32,021 nt of DNA from Spirochaetia bacterium (GCA_022768865.1 JALELH010000003.1:1-32021); one strand, 5' to 3'; shown: positions 8,012 through 16,246, counted from the first letter of the stretch. A program made the numbers and translations. Notes: generated by a model not told the origin, from the letters alone.

Positions 8012-9533
8012 CGCAGTCCCTGCACTTTTGTCCGTATTCACCGGCAATATGTTTTTCCACATCCGGTAAAGTTTTATTCCAGATTTTTTCAATGCCTTCT
8101 TCAAAAACATTTCCTAAAGAAGAACTTAATGCAAACTGTTTACACAAGGGCACAGTTCCGTCTGCAAGAATGGTCATGTCACGTTTTAAATGCCAGCAGA
8201 CATTTCTTTCCAAAGGAGACAAATCTGCAGGTTTTCTTGCAGGCAAAGTTTTACAGCAGTCATCGTATTTCTGAATTATAAGATTTCCTTTAGAAGGAGA
8301 ATTCTGGTCATGCCAGTAGCGGTAAAAAGCTTCAAGTTCATCTTCGTTTTCGTTAATTCTTGTAAGCTGCGGATAAACATTTTTCGGAAACAAGGGTTCA
8401 AGAACAGAAATGGAAGAAACAGCTTTTTCAAAGGAACCGCCGCGTACAATTTTTTCATACATGGCAGCACTTGCAGCATCTATAGAAACAATCCAGATAA
8501 CCCTGTCTCTGGAAATATTTGAAATCTTTTCTGCAAGTTCTTTTGTAACTAAAGTTCCGTCTGTTTCAATAAGCACGGAAAGATTTTCATGCTTTAAAAC
8601 TTCTGCAACATAAGCATCTAAATTATCTAAAAGAAGAGGTTCACCAAAAGCAGAAAGACCTATAACTGCATCATCAGAAAAATCCTTAATCTGTGCAACA
8701 AGGCCTGCAAACTTTTCTAAAGGCATGTTTTCCGTATTAAAGTTTTTTTCAGGAACATATAAGGGAACAGAATTCAACTTTGAACTTATCTGCACATTAT
8801 AAAAGGAAGGCAAAGTCTGCTGAATGTCTGCACAGCTTTCTGCAAGATCAGAAAGTGCAACGGCAGCAAAAGGAATATTTTTTTCTTCTGCCTTTTTATA
8901 AAGACGCTGGCATGCAATAAAATTTCTTTTTGTTCCGCATGAAAAATCAAAACGCAAAAGCCTGTAATCCTTAGGCGCAAGGACCGCTTCTACTTCAAAA
9001 GAATTTACATCTTTTTTTAGAAGATTAAAAATACATTCGTTATTAACGGCAGCCTGCCCTTCTTCTGTAAATTTTTCTGTTCCTAAAGTGGCAAGGATAT
9101 TTAAGGTTCCTGCATGGATAACTTCCGGTGCAAAACCGTAAGGGTATCCTTCTGCAAAAGTATATTCGGCAATATATTTTTCATGGCAGCCAAGGACTTC
9201 TTTGGTTAAAGCAGAATCAATAAAAGGTTTATCTGCTGAAGTATAAATTGCATTGACGGCTTTAGCATCTGCCATAATCTGAGCCATGGACTTTACAAGG
9301 TCAATGCATGCCCAGGTATCTTTTACAATAACCTTAGCCTTAAAGCCGGCATTTTCAAGTTCTGCATTAACAAGGGCTTCCTTATCCTTTGTTGTAAAAA
9401 CGGCAGCACCTGCACAATCCTGAATATTTTTAACCCACTCAAGACAAAGGGCAAAAGCTGATTTATTGGAAAAAACTTTTTCAAAAGAGTAACTGGTTTT
9501 ATTATCTATATATAAAAAAACAAAATTCTTCAT
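7986..9533 (-). CDS. Spiro-SPASM protein (radical-SAM-like, SPASM domain)
   Basis: 515 residues from ATG 9533 (a GTG sits directly before it). Residues 1-210 look like a diverged nucleotidyltransferase (SKSAFALCLEW-type helix, IYTSADKPFIDSAL). Residues about 240-420 follow a radical SAM barrel: GLSAFGEPLLL (usual GGEPLL), VLIETDGTLVTKELA (ITNGTLLT) and IVSIDAASAAMYEKIVRGG (SIDG...RGG). The C-terminal 100 residues form a SPASM domain with Cys in CWHLKRDMTILADGTVPLCK and CRDCDEYY. The CxxxCxxC cluster motif that should open the barrel is replaced by LNSVPLYVP, with all three Cys lost. I recall this architecture as a spirochaete-restricted family, but I cannot verify whether the Cys loss is family-wide. 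It is the first gene of the six-gene minus-strand operon and is divergent from xseA. Confidence 0.8.
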   Translation of the reverse strand: MKNFVFLYIDNKTSYSFEKVFSNKSAFALCLEWVKNIQDCAGAAVFTTKDKEALVNAELENAGFKAKVIVKDTWACIDLVKSMAQIMADAKAVNAIYTSADKPFIDSALTKEVLGCHEKYIAEYTFAEGYPYGFAPEVIHAGTLNILATLGTEKFTEEGQAAVNNECIFNLLKKDVNSFEVEAVLAPKDYRLLRFDFSCGTKRNFIACQRLYKKAEEKNIPFAAVALSDLAESCADIQQTLPSFYNVQISSKLNSVPLYVPEKNFNTENMPLEKFAGLVAQIKDFSDDAVIGLSAFGEPLLLDNLDAYVAEVLKHENLSVLIETDGTLVTKELAEKISNISRDRVIWIVSIDAASAAMYEKIVRGGSFEKAVSSISVLEPLFPKNVYPQLTRINENEDELEAFYRYWHDQNSPSKGNLIIQKYDDCCKTLPARKPADLSPLERNVCWHLKRDMTILADGTVPLCKQFALSSSLGNVFEEGIEKIWNKTLPDVEKHIAGEYGQKCRDCDEYYTFNF

Positions 9534-9539
9534 CACTTC

Positions 9540-9545
9540 ATTATC
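9540..9545 (-). promoter_or_regulatory. -10 hexamer of the spiro-SPASM operon
   Basis: On the minus strand GATAAT ends 6 bp before the ATG at 9533. The -35 position (TTTAAT at 17 bp spacing) is poor. No convincing Shine-Dalgarno is present, so transcription starting at or beside the start codon is plausible. Confidence 0.35.
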
Positions 9546-9554
9546 GGAATTCTC

Positions 9555-9583
9555 TTGTCTAAATTAAATGGAATGTTTACAAT
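9555..9583 (+). promoter_or_regulatory. xseA promoter, positioned for a leaderless transcript
   Basis: TTGTCT (9555-9560), a 17-bp spacer and TACAAT (9578-9583) form a good sigma70-type promoter. The start codon of xseA is at 9593, so transcription should begin 2-4 bases before it or on it. There is no ribosome-binding site. The promoter shares the 59-bp divergent gap with the spiro-SPASM operon. Confidence 0.6.
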
Positions 9584-9592
9584 CCAAAAATC

Positions 9593-10798
9593 ATGGAAGA
9601 ATTGTTTTCACAAACTAAAGATAAAAGCCTGACAGTTTTTCAGCTTACAAACCTTATAAAAACCATGCTGGAAAACTCTTTTCAGAACATTCTGCTAAAA
9701 GGAGAAATTTCTAACTTTAAGCCAAGCAGCGCAGGCCACCTTTATTTTTCATTAAAGGATTCTGAAGCACAGATCAGTGCAGTAATGTTCCGTGGAAGCA
9801 CCATGGGCTTAGCTTTTCAGCCTAAAGACGGAATGATGGTTCAGGTAAAGGGCAAAATAAGCGTTTATGCACCAAGAGGAAACTATCAGCTGATCATAAC
9901 TTCCATGGAAAAAGCAGGCACCGGCAACATAATGGAAATGATAGAAGAGCGCAAACGCAAGCTTGCCGCCGAAGGACTTTTTGACAGTGAAAGAAAAAGA
10001 CCGCTTCCATACTTCCCCAAAACTGTGGGCATAGTAACAAGCCCGGGTGGAGCCGCCTTAAGGGATATTTTAAATATCAGAAAAAGGCGCAACGACAAAA
10101 TAAATATTGTAATTCTGCCTGCCCTTGTTCAGGGGGAAACTGCAGCCCCTACAATAGTAAAAATGATAAACATTGCCAACAAGAATAAGCTATGCGATGT
10201 TTTAATCGTTGGCCGTGGCGGCGGAAGCCTTGAAGACCTGCTGCCATTCAGCGAAGAAAGCGTAGTCCGTGCCATAGCAGCATCAGAAATCCCTGTTGTT
10301 TCTGCCGTAGGACATGAAATTGACTGGGCCTTAAGCGACTTTGCCGCAGACTACAGGGCCCCTACTCCAAGTGCAGCGGCAGAAATTGTATTCCCGGAAA
10401 AAGTTACAATTATGGGCAATATTGACTATTATAAAAACAGCCTTTGCCAGGGAATTTTAGAGCGGACAAAAAACCTCAGGCTTCTTTTAAAATCCTTTAA
10501 CCCGGAAAACATGCACACAAGGCTTTTAAATATTGAACAGCGCCTTTCAGAAAGATTTGACCGTGCCTTTGATTCCATGAAAAATTCTATGGAAGAAATA
10601 ATAAAAGAAAAAAAGCGCAGAATAGAACGCAGCACAGAAATCCTTGAAAGCTGCAACCCCCAGTCAATTTTTAACAGGGGATATTCCATGGTAACGGATA
10701 AAGACGGCAACGTAATAAGGGATGCAAAAAAACTTGCTTCCGGAGACCAGATAAAAATAAAGCCTGCAAAGGGCGAACTTACGGCAACCGTAAATTAA
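9593..10798 (+). CDS. xseA: Exodeoxyribonuclease VII large subunit
   Basis: 401 residues. This is the catalytic subunit of exonuclease VII, a metal-independent single-strand DNA exonuclease that works with several XseB subunits in repair. The N-terminal OB fold is clear (FQLTNLIKTMLENSFQNILL, then GEISNFKPSSAGHLYFSLKD and AVMFRG). The catalytic domain carries VGIVTSPGGAALRDIL, LIVGRGGGSLEDLLPF and PVVSAVGHEIDWALSDFAAD with RAPTPSAAAE. The C terminus has a helical XseB-binding stretch and closes with NRGYSMVTDKDGN...GDQIKIKPAKGEL. Length and motifs are normal. xseB follows after 48 bp. Confidence 0.97.
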   Translation: MEELFSQTKDKSLTVFQLTNLIKTMLENSFQNILLKGEISNFKPSSAGHLYFSLKDSEAQISAVMFRGSTMGLAFQPKDGMMVQVKGKISVYAPRGNYQLIITSMEKAGTGNIMEMIEERKRKLAAEGLFDSERKRPLPYFPKTVGIVTSPGGAALRDILNIRKRRNDKINIVILPALVQGETAAPTIVKMINIANKNKLCDVLIVGRGGGSLEDLLPFSEESVVRAIAASEIPVVSAVGHEIDWALSDFAADYRAPTPSAAAEIVFPEKVTIMGNIDYYKNSLCQGILERTKNLRLLLKSFNPENMHTRLLNIEQRLSERFDRAFDSMKNSMEEIIKEKKRRIERSTEILESCNPQSIFNRGYSMVTDKDGNVIRDAKKLASGDQIKIKPAKGELTATVN

Positions 10799-10846
10799 GC
10801 AGCATAAAATATAAAGCAAACAGAAAACTATATTAGGGGAAAATAA

Positions 10847-11104
10847 ATGACAAACTTTGAAGAAAAACTTGAAAAACTTGAAACACTTTCTGAAAACATT
10901 AAGCAGAGCGACATAAGCCTTGAAGATGCACTTAAAAACTTTGAAGAAGGAATAAAGCTTGCCAAAAGCCTTGAAAAAGAACTTGATAAAATGGAAGGCA
11001 AAATACAGATATTAATGAACGGCGATGAAGCAGAATCAAAAGAAAAAAAACCGGAACTTGGACTCTTTGACGATTCAGCAGAAATAACAGGAACACGTTC
11101 TTAA
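10847..11104 (+). CDS. xseB: Exodeoxyribonuclease VII small subunit
   Basis: 85 residues. The small helical subunit binds XseA and regulates exonuclease VII. NFEEKLEKLETLSENIKQSD followed by SLEDALKNFEEGIKLAKSLEKEL is the typical two-helix XseB core. The last 30 residues are a polar tail not usually conserved. AGGGGAAA lies 5-6 bp before the ATG. It lies between xseA and mutL with a one-base gap to mutL, making a repair operon. Confidence 0.95.
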   Translation: MTNFEEKLEKLETLSENIKQSDISLEDALKNFEEGIKLAKSLEKELDKMEGKIQILMNGDEAESKEKKPELGLFDDSAEITGTRS

Positions 11105-11105
11105 A

Positions 11106-12998
11106 ATGTCAGAACAAAAAAAAGTCCGTTTACTAAAACCGGAAGTTGCAAGAAAAATAGCCGCAGGAGAAGTCATAGACCGCCCTAATGCCATAGTCCG
11201 CGAACTTATGGACAATGCAGTAGATTCCGGAGCAACAAGAATTGAAGTAGAAATAGAAGACGGCGGCATAGAAAAAATCCGCGTAGTAGACAACGGCTGC
11301 GGCATGACACAAGAAGATTTAGTTCAATGTGCAAGACCACACGCCACAAGCAAAATTTCTACGGAAACAGATTTACTAAATCTTTCTACTCTAGGTTTCC
11401 GCGGGGAAGCACTTTCTTCTATGGCAGCAGTAAGCAGGCTTGAAATTGTAAGCGGCGGTTTTAAAATGAACGCTTCCGTTACAGAAGACCACATAATAAC
11501 GCCAACTGCACTTACAGAAGGAACCATAGTCCAGACAAGAGGACTTTTTGAAAACTTTCCTGCCCGCCGCCAGTTTTTAAAGCGGCCGTCAAGTGAAGCA
11601 ATAATGTGCCGCAACACTTTTGAAGAAAAAGTTCTGCCGCGCCCGGACATTGCCTTTACCTTTACAAGTGACGGAGAAGAAAAAGTAAATCTTCCTGCAG
11701 GGCAAAGCTTAAAAGAACGTTTTATTCAGGTAAACCAGTTCTTTGAAAACGACGAACTTTTTTATGAAATAAAGGCAGATAAACCCAGCGATAAGTATTC
11801 CTTTACTTTAATTATAGGTGAACCATCCGTAACACGTTCAAGCAGAAAAGATATTTCCATTTATGTAAACGGCAGGAAAATCCAGGAATATTCTTTAGTG
11901 CAGGCAATTGTTTACGGCACACAGGGATACTTTCCAAACGGAACTTTTCCTGTTGCATGCCTTTTTGTTCAGATGGATTCTTCCCTTGTGGACTTTAACA
12001 TTCACCCTGCAAAAAAAGAAGCAAGGTTTAAAGACATAAATTCACTGCACCACGAAGTAAGCACTGCAGTAAAAAATTTCTTTAAGCAGTATACGGTAAA
12101 AACCATGCTTCAGGAAAACAAGGAAGAAGAAAATGCTTCTCTGGCACAGCTTGCATTCAGCACAGGAATTACAGAATCTGCAAAGTTAAGTTCCTTTAAA
12201 ACACCTGGTTTATATATTGAAGAAAATAATAATCCTGGCAGCAAGTATACAATAAAAAGCGGAAGCCCTGCTCCGGTTACTTTTAGCGTAAAAAGAAATT
12301 TTGCAGGCGGCAGTTCCTTTGCCAATAAAGAAACAACCTTAGCAGAAAACAGGACAAAGTTTTTTAGCGGCGGCACTTTTGCAAAAGAAGAAAGTTCATA
12401 TAAGCCAAACTATATTCCAGATGCAATAAACCCTGATACAGCAGAAACTTTTGAAGAAGGGTTCCATTTTGTAGGCTGCACCATGGGAACTTTTTTAATT
12501 GCAGAAAAAAAGGGTGTTTTATACATAATAGACCAGCACGCAGCACACGAAAGAATGATTTACAATAAACTGATGGCAGACGCTAAGGAAACACAAAAAC
12601 TTCTTGTGCCATACGTTGTCCAGACAGACAATGATGCAGACGACAACTATATAGAAGCAATAAAAGACAAATTGCAGGAAGCAGGTTTTGAATGTAAAAA
12701 CTGCGGCAACGGAAGATGGGAATTTTATACAGTTCCTGCAAGATGGAAAGGCAAAGAAGAAGACTTAAAAAAAGACGTTCTGGACCGCCGTGTAAATCCT
12801 TCCGATTTAATTAACAGTGCCATTGCATCAACTGCCTGCCGCACAGCCGTAATGGACGGAACAGTTTTAGACAGCCAGACCGCAGCAGAAATTGCCCAGG
12901 GTGCACTTAAACTGCCGGACCCCCACTGCCCCCACGGACGCCCTGTTTTTACAACCATAACAAGAGAGCAGCTTTTCAGCCTGGTAAAAAGAACTTAA
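11106..12998 (+). CDS. mutL: DNA mismatch repair protein MutL
   Basis: 630 residues. MutL couples MutS mismatch recognition to strand incision. The GHKL ATPase is complete: KIAAGEVIDRPNAIVRELMD, DNGCGM, RPHATSKI, TLGFRGEALSSMA and GTIVQTRGLFENFPARRQF. A poorly conserved linker (about 330-450) leads to the C-terminal dimerisation/endonuclease domain with DQHAAHERMIYN, ACRTAVMDG and CPHGRPVFT. The canonical metal motif DQHA(X)2E(X)4E has Asn in place of the final Glu here, while the other residues are kept. ATG follows the xseB stop after one base with no own ribosome site, so it is translationally coupled. Many bacteria without MutH use the MutL nuclease. No mutS is in the window. Confidence 0.97.
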   Translation: MSEQKKVRLLKPEVARKIAAGEVIDRPNAIVRELMDNAVDSGATRIEVEIEDGGIEKIRVVDNGCGMTQEDLVQCARPHATSKISTETDLLNLSTLGFRGEALSSMAAVSRLEIVSGGFKMNASVTEDHIITPTALTEGTIVQTRGLFENFPARRQFLKRPSSEAIMCRNTFEEKVLPRPDIAFTFTSDGEEKVNLPAGQSLKERFIQVNQFFENDELFYEIKADKPSDKYSFTLIIGEPSVTRSSRKDISIYVNGRKIQEYSLVQAIVYGTQGYFPNGTFPVACLFVQMDSSLVDFNIHPAKKEARFKDINSLHHEVSTAVKNFFKQYTVKTMLQENKEEENASLAQLAFSTGITESAKLSSFKTPGLYIEENNNPGSKYTIKSGSPAPVTFSVKRNFAGGSSFANKETTLAENRTKFFSGGTFAKEESSYKPNYIPDAINPDTAETFEEGFHFVGCTMGTFLIAEKKGVLYIIDQHAAHERMIYNKLMADAKETQKLLVPYVVQTDNDADDNYIEAIKDKLQEAGFECKNCGNGRWEFYTVPARWKGKEEDLKKDVLDRRVNPSDLINSAIASTACRTAVMDGTVLDSQTAAEIAQGALKLPDPHCPHGRPVFTTITREQLFSLVKRT

Positions 12999-13016
12999 GG
13001 ATCATGGAGCTTAATT

Positions 13017-13430
13017 ATGTGGCTTGTTTTTGCTTTACTGTCTGCAGTCTTTGCGGCCCTTACTTCTGTTTTAGCTAAAGCAGGAATTGCCGGTGTAAAT
13101 TCTACACTGGCAACGGCAATACGCACTGTAGTTGTTGTTGCCATGTCATGGCTCATGGTCTTTATTACAAAGGAACAGAACGGGCTCTTTAACATCAGCA
13201 ATAAAAGCTGGATGTTTTTAATTTTGTCCGGCCTTGCAACGGGAGCCAGCTGGCTTTGCTATTACAAGGCAATACAAATGGGCAGCGTTTCTAAAGTTGT
13301 GCCGGTAGACAAACTGAGCGTCGTATTTACTTTTATTCTGGCCTTTATTTTTTTACATGAACAGTTTACACCAAAATCCATTGTGGGCTGCATTTTGATT
13401 ACAGCAGGAACTTTAATAATGGTGCTGTAA
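13017..13430 (+). CDS. EamA-type single-domain membrane protein (putative transporter)
   Basis: 137 residues with five predicted membrane helices (about 2-20, 29-51, 63-84, 94-112 and 119-137). It corresponds to one half of a DMT-superfamily EamA transporter: an N-terminal WLVFALLSAVFAALTSVLAKAG, a central SWLCYYKAIQMGSVSKVVPVDKLSVVFT (matching the family's 'A...s...ap' loop) and a final HEQFTPKSIVGCILITAGTLIM. Stand-alone 140-residue EamA proteins are common and are thought to dimerise. GGAG lies 7 bp before the ATG. It starts 18 bp after mutL, probably as the last gene of that transcript. The substrate is unknown. It marks the left edge of the accessory segment. Confidence 0.85.
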   Translation: MWLVFALLSAVFAALTSVLAKAGIAGVNSTLATAIRTVVVVAMSWLMVFITKEQNGLFNISNKSWMFLILSGLATGASWLCYYKAIQMGSVSKVVPVDKLSVVFTFILAFIFLHEQFTPKSIVGCILITAGTLIMVL

Positions 13431-13515
13431 ATACTCTGCGTACTATTGGCAATTTTTAAGTAAAATACTCTGCGTACTATTGGCAATTTTAGCGAAAATT
13501 ACTCTGCGGGTTATT
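13429..13515 (+). repeat. Tandem repeat array upstream of ATPase 1 (34-bp period, 2.5 copies)
   Basis: Two 28-bp copies (13429-13456 and 13463-13490; AAATACTCTGCGTACT followed by ATTGGCAATTTT) lie 34 bp apart, with a third diverged copy (TTACTCTGCGGGTTATTG, about 13498-13515). In the third copy the TATTGGCA part becomes TATTGAAA, which is the -35 box of the next promoter. Position and phasing suggest operator sites for the ATPase gene. Confidence 0.85.
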
Positions 13516-13542
13516 GAAACGGCATATAAATCTTCATATAAT
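13514..13542 (+). promoter_or_regulatory. Near-consensus promoter of ATPase 1
   Basis: TTGAAA (13514-13519), a 17-bp spacer and TATAAT (13537-13542) form one of the best promoters in the window. The ATG at 13550 is 7 bp beyond the -10, so the transcript should be leaderless. The -35 box lies in the third repeat unit, so a protein bound to the array would overlap it. Confidence 0.7.
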
Positions 13543-13549
13543 TCAACTT

Positions 13550-14914
13550 ATGGAGATTCAAAGAAAGGTTTATAACAAACTGCTTGCATGGAAAAAAGAA
13601 TGCAACGGTTCAAAAGCATTGATGATAGAAGGTGCCCGCCGTATTGGAAAATCAACACTGGCAGAAAAATTCGGCAAAGAAAACTATAAATCCTACATAT
13701 TAATTGATTTTAACAAGGCATCAAAAAAAATAAAGGATAACTTTGAAAACCTTTTAAACCTTGATTTATTTTTCCAGACACTTTCCCTTGAATACAATAC
13801 AAAATTATTTAACCGTAATTCCCTTATTATTTTTGACGAAATTCAGAAGTTTCCGCGTGCAAGAGAAGCAATAAAATATTTAGTTCAGGACGGACGTTAC
13901 GACTACATAGAAACTGGCTCTCTAATTTCCATAAAGGAAAATGTAAACGAAATAACCATTCCGTCAGAAGAAAGAAAACTAAAAATGTATCCTGTAACAC
14001 TAGAAGAATTCATGACAGCAAAAGGAGAAGAACTTTTGCTTGAATATATACAGGATTGCTGGGACAAGAAAATTCCCCTTGAACAAAAGAGCCATGCAAA
14101 AGCAATGCACATTTTTAGAGAATATATGCTTGTAGGCGGAATGCCCAAAAGTGTTGTTGCGTATCTAGAAAACGGTCTTGACTTTGAAAAAAGCGATATG
14201 GAAAAACGTGATATTTTAAATCTGTACCGTGATGACATAAAAAAAGCTGCAAAAAAATACAATTCAAAAGTGTCTGCCCTGTTTGAAAATATACCTGCTT
14301 ATTTATCTACCCATGAAAAAAAAGTTGTGCTAAGCCAGATAGAAGAAGGTGCGGTTTTTGACCGATATGACGAGCCATTATTCTGGCTTGACGATTCCAT
14401 GATCTGCAACTTGTGCTATAAATGCAATGACCCATGTGTAGGATTCGCGCTGAACAAAAATGAGTCTGCATTAAAATGCTACATGGGAGACACAGGCCTG
14501 CTTGTAAGCCTGGCGTTTTCTGAAAATGAAATATCAAGCCAGCAGCTCTATAAATCAATTATGGACGGAAAACTTTCCTTAAACGAAGGAATGCTCTACG
14601 AAAACATGATTGCACAAATAATTGCTTCTACCGGACGCAAACTGTATTTTTATACCCATTACAGTGCAGAAAAAAAACGCAATGACATGGAAATAGATTT
14701 TCTTCTTTCCAATGAAAGCAAATTGAATTTTAAAGTATACCCATGCGAAGTTAAATCTTCAAAAAATTATACTGCCACTTCCCTTTTTGCATTTAAAGAC
14801 AAGTTTGGCAAAAAGATTGATACATCATACATCATTCATCCCAAAAACCTGTCTTTTGAAGACGGCATTGTAAAACTTCCGCCGTATATGTTCCACTGTG
14901 CTTTTGGGGAATAA
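13550..14914 (+). CDS. AAA ATPase with DUF4143 domain (ATPase 1)
   Basis: 454 residues from ATG 13550. A TTG 36 bp upstream is also in frame but lies in the -35 box. Walker A is GARRIGKST near residue 28, Walker B is NSLIIFDEIQKFPRA, and the following YIETGSLISI is the usual sensor strand. The middle of the protein has MLVGGMPKSVVAYLE, typical of the DUF4143 group. The C-terminal domain has DMEIDFLL...YPCEVKSSKNY, a D...ExK arrangement like PD-(D/E)xK nucleases. Such ATPases are abundant and often multicopy in treponemes and other anaerobes; their function is not established. It is convergent with a second, diverged family member, with 16 bp between the stops. The preceding tandem repeats suggest its own regulation. 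Confidence 0.85.
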   Translation: MEIQRKVYNKLLAWKKECNGSKALMIEGARRIGKSTLAEKFGKENYKSYILIDFNKASKKIKDNFENLLNLDLFFQTLSLEYNTKLFNRNSLIIFDEIQKFPRAREAIKYLVQDGRYDYIETGSLISIKENVNEITIPSEERKLKMYPVTLEEFMTAKGEELLLEYIQDCWDKKIPLEQKSHAKAMHIFREYMLVGGMPKSVVAYLENGLDFEKSDMEKRDILNLYRDDIKKAAKKYNSKVSALFENIPAYLSTHEKKVVLSQIEEGAVFDRYDEPLFWLDDSMICNLCYKCNDPCVGFALNKNESALKCYMGDTGLLVSLAFSENEISSQQLYKSIMDGKLSLNEGMLYENMIAQIIASTGRKLYFYTHYSAEKKRNDMEIDFLLSNESKLNFKVYPCEVKSSKNYTATSLFAFKDKFGKKIDTSYIIHPKNLSFEDGIVKLPPYMFHCAFGE

Positions 14915-14930
14915 AAAAGCAATTATGTGA

Positions 14931-16238
14931 CTAAATAAAAGCTGCCATATACAAAGGCAAAGTCATAATTCCATCTTCACCGGCACCAATATTCCCGTCT
15001 ACAAATTTATATGCAAAACTGATGTCTTTATTGTTTTTAATCAAGGCCTTTAAAGATGTGGCACGGGTATTTCCGCTTTTTACTTCAATGGGGATTATAT
15101 TACCGTCTTTTTGAATAATAAAATCAAGTTCCCTTTTGGCAGTTTCATTCTTGTAAAAATACAACTGAAAACCCTTTTTATAAAGTGCATCGGCTATGGC
15201 ACATTCGTATATTCCGCCTTTAGAATTTCCTTCCAGTGTATTTTCTACAATAAGCTGCTTAAAAGAAAAATCCTTCATTGACATCAACAAAGACAAATCA
15301 GTTGTGTAAGCCCTGAAAAAATCATCCCTGGCATAATCATTCAAATCAAATTTTATATCCGTTACAAGACGGCTCAAATGAATAATATCCGCGTAAAGAA
15401 GCCATTCTATACTTGAAAAAAACTTCTGTGCCCTGCCGCCATTTTCAACTTCTTTGTACTGGAACTTATGGTTTTCCTTATCCAAAAGCTGTTTTGAAAG
15501 AGAAAGATAGCATTTTTCTGCCTTTATTTTTTCTTCTGCCGTTGCATAATGGGCAATATCATACAGATATCCCTGCAAAAGATTTGTCTGTATTTTATGA
15601 ACTTCCCGAAAATCTTTTGTATCCACATATTTTTGAACAACTTCAGGCATTCCGCCTGTGGCGATATACTGCCTGTAGTAATTCATCATCTGGGAATTCA
15701 CTGCCTGTGGAATTACAGTCTTGGAATTTAAAAATGAACGCAGACTTTCTGTCAGTTCTTTCGAAATGCCCATTCCCCAAAGAAATTCTTCAAAATCAAG
15801 GGCATACATTTTAAAATATTCAACGTATCCAACGGGATAAGAAGATGCACGTTTATAGTCAATTCCCAAAAGAGAACCGGAAGCAATAACGTCAAAACGG
15901 CTGTCAATGGTCCAGAATTTTAAGGATGTAATTGCATCAGGACATTCCTGTATTTCATCAAAAAAAATCAATGTCTGGCCTGGAATAATTTTCTTTTCCG
16001 GGAACCTGAAGCGCATGGCCATTACCATATTTTCTGCCGTCAAGTCACCTGCAAAAATATCTGCCGCTGTAGGAGTCTGCTTAAAGTTGATTTCTACAAC
16101 TTCTTTATAATTTTCTCTGGCAAACTGTTCTATGGCATAGGTTTTACCAACCTGTCTTGCTCCCTGAATTACAAGACACTTTTTATTTTTTGACTGTGCC
16201 CAGTTCTTTAAAAATTCTGATGCTTTTCTTTGCAGCAT
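14931..16238 (-). CDS. AAA ATPase with DUF4143 domain (ATPase 2)
   Basis: 435 residues. Walker A is QGARQVGKTYAIEQFA near residue 24, Walker B is TLIFFDEIQECPDA, and the sensor strand is VIASGSLLGI. The DUF4143 part has YIATGGMPEVVQKYV. The C-terminal domain has RELDFIIQKDGNIIPIEVKSGN, again a D...ExK nuclease-like centre. It is the same family as ATPase 1 but a different subgroup (EFLWGMGIS, KMYALDFEEF), so it is not a recent duplicate. GGGGGA lies 3 bp before the ATG. A 32-bp tandem repeat directly precedes it. The function of the family is unknown, and regulated growth or defence roles would be speculation. Confidence 0.87.
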   Translation of the reverse strand: MLQRKASEFLKNWAQSKNKKCLVIQGARQVGKTYAIEQFARENYKEVVEINFKQTPTAADIFAGDLTAENMVMAMRFRFPEKKIIPGQTLIFFDEIQECPDAITSLKFWTIDSRFDVIASGSLLGIDYKRASSYPVGYVEYFKMYALDFEEFLWGMGISKELTESLRSFLNSKTVIPQAVNSQMMNYYRQYIATGGMPEVVQKYVDTKDFREVHKIQTNLLQGYLYDIAHYATAEEKIKAEKCYLSLSKQLLDKENHKFQYKEVENGGRAQKFFSSIEWLLYADIIHLSRLVTDIKFDLNDYARDDFFRAYTTDLSLLMSMKDFSFKQLIVENTLEGNSKGGIYECAIADALYKKGFQLYFYKNETAKRELDFIIQKDGNIIPIEVKSGNTRATSLKALIKNNKDISFAYKFVDGNIGAGEDGIMTLPLYMAAFI

Positions 16239-16246
16239 ATATCCCC

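Noticed and set aside
13514..13549. TTG at 13514 as start of ATPase 1
   Set aside because: It falls in the -35 box of a near-consensus promoter, and the family usually begins at the residues encoded from ATG 13550.
13550..16238. The two ATPases as a recent duplication or inverted repeat
   Set aside because: Proteins differ across most of their length, and the DNA shows no extended inverted similarity.
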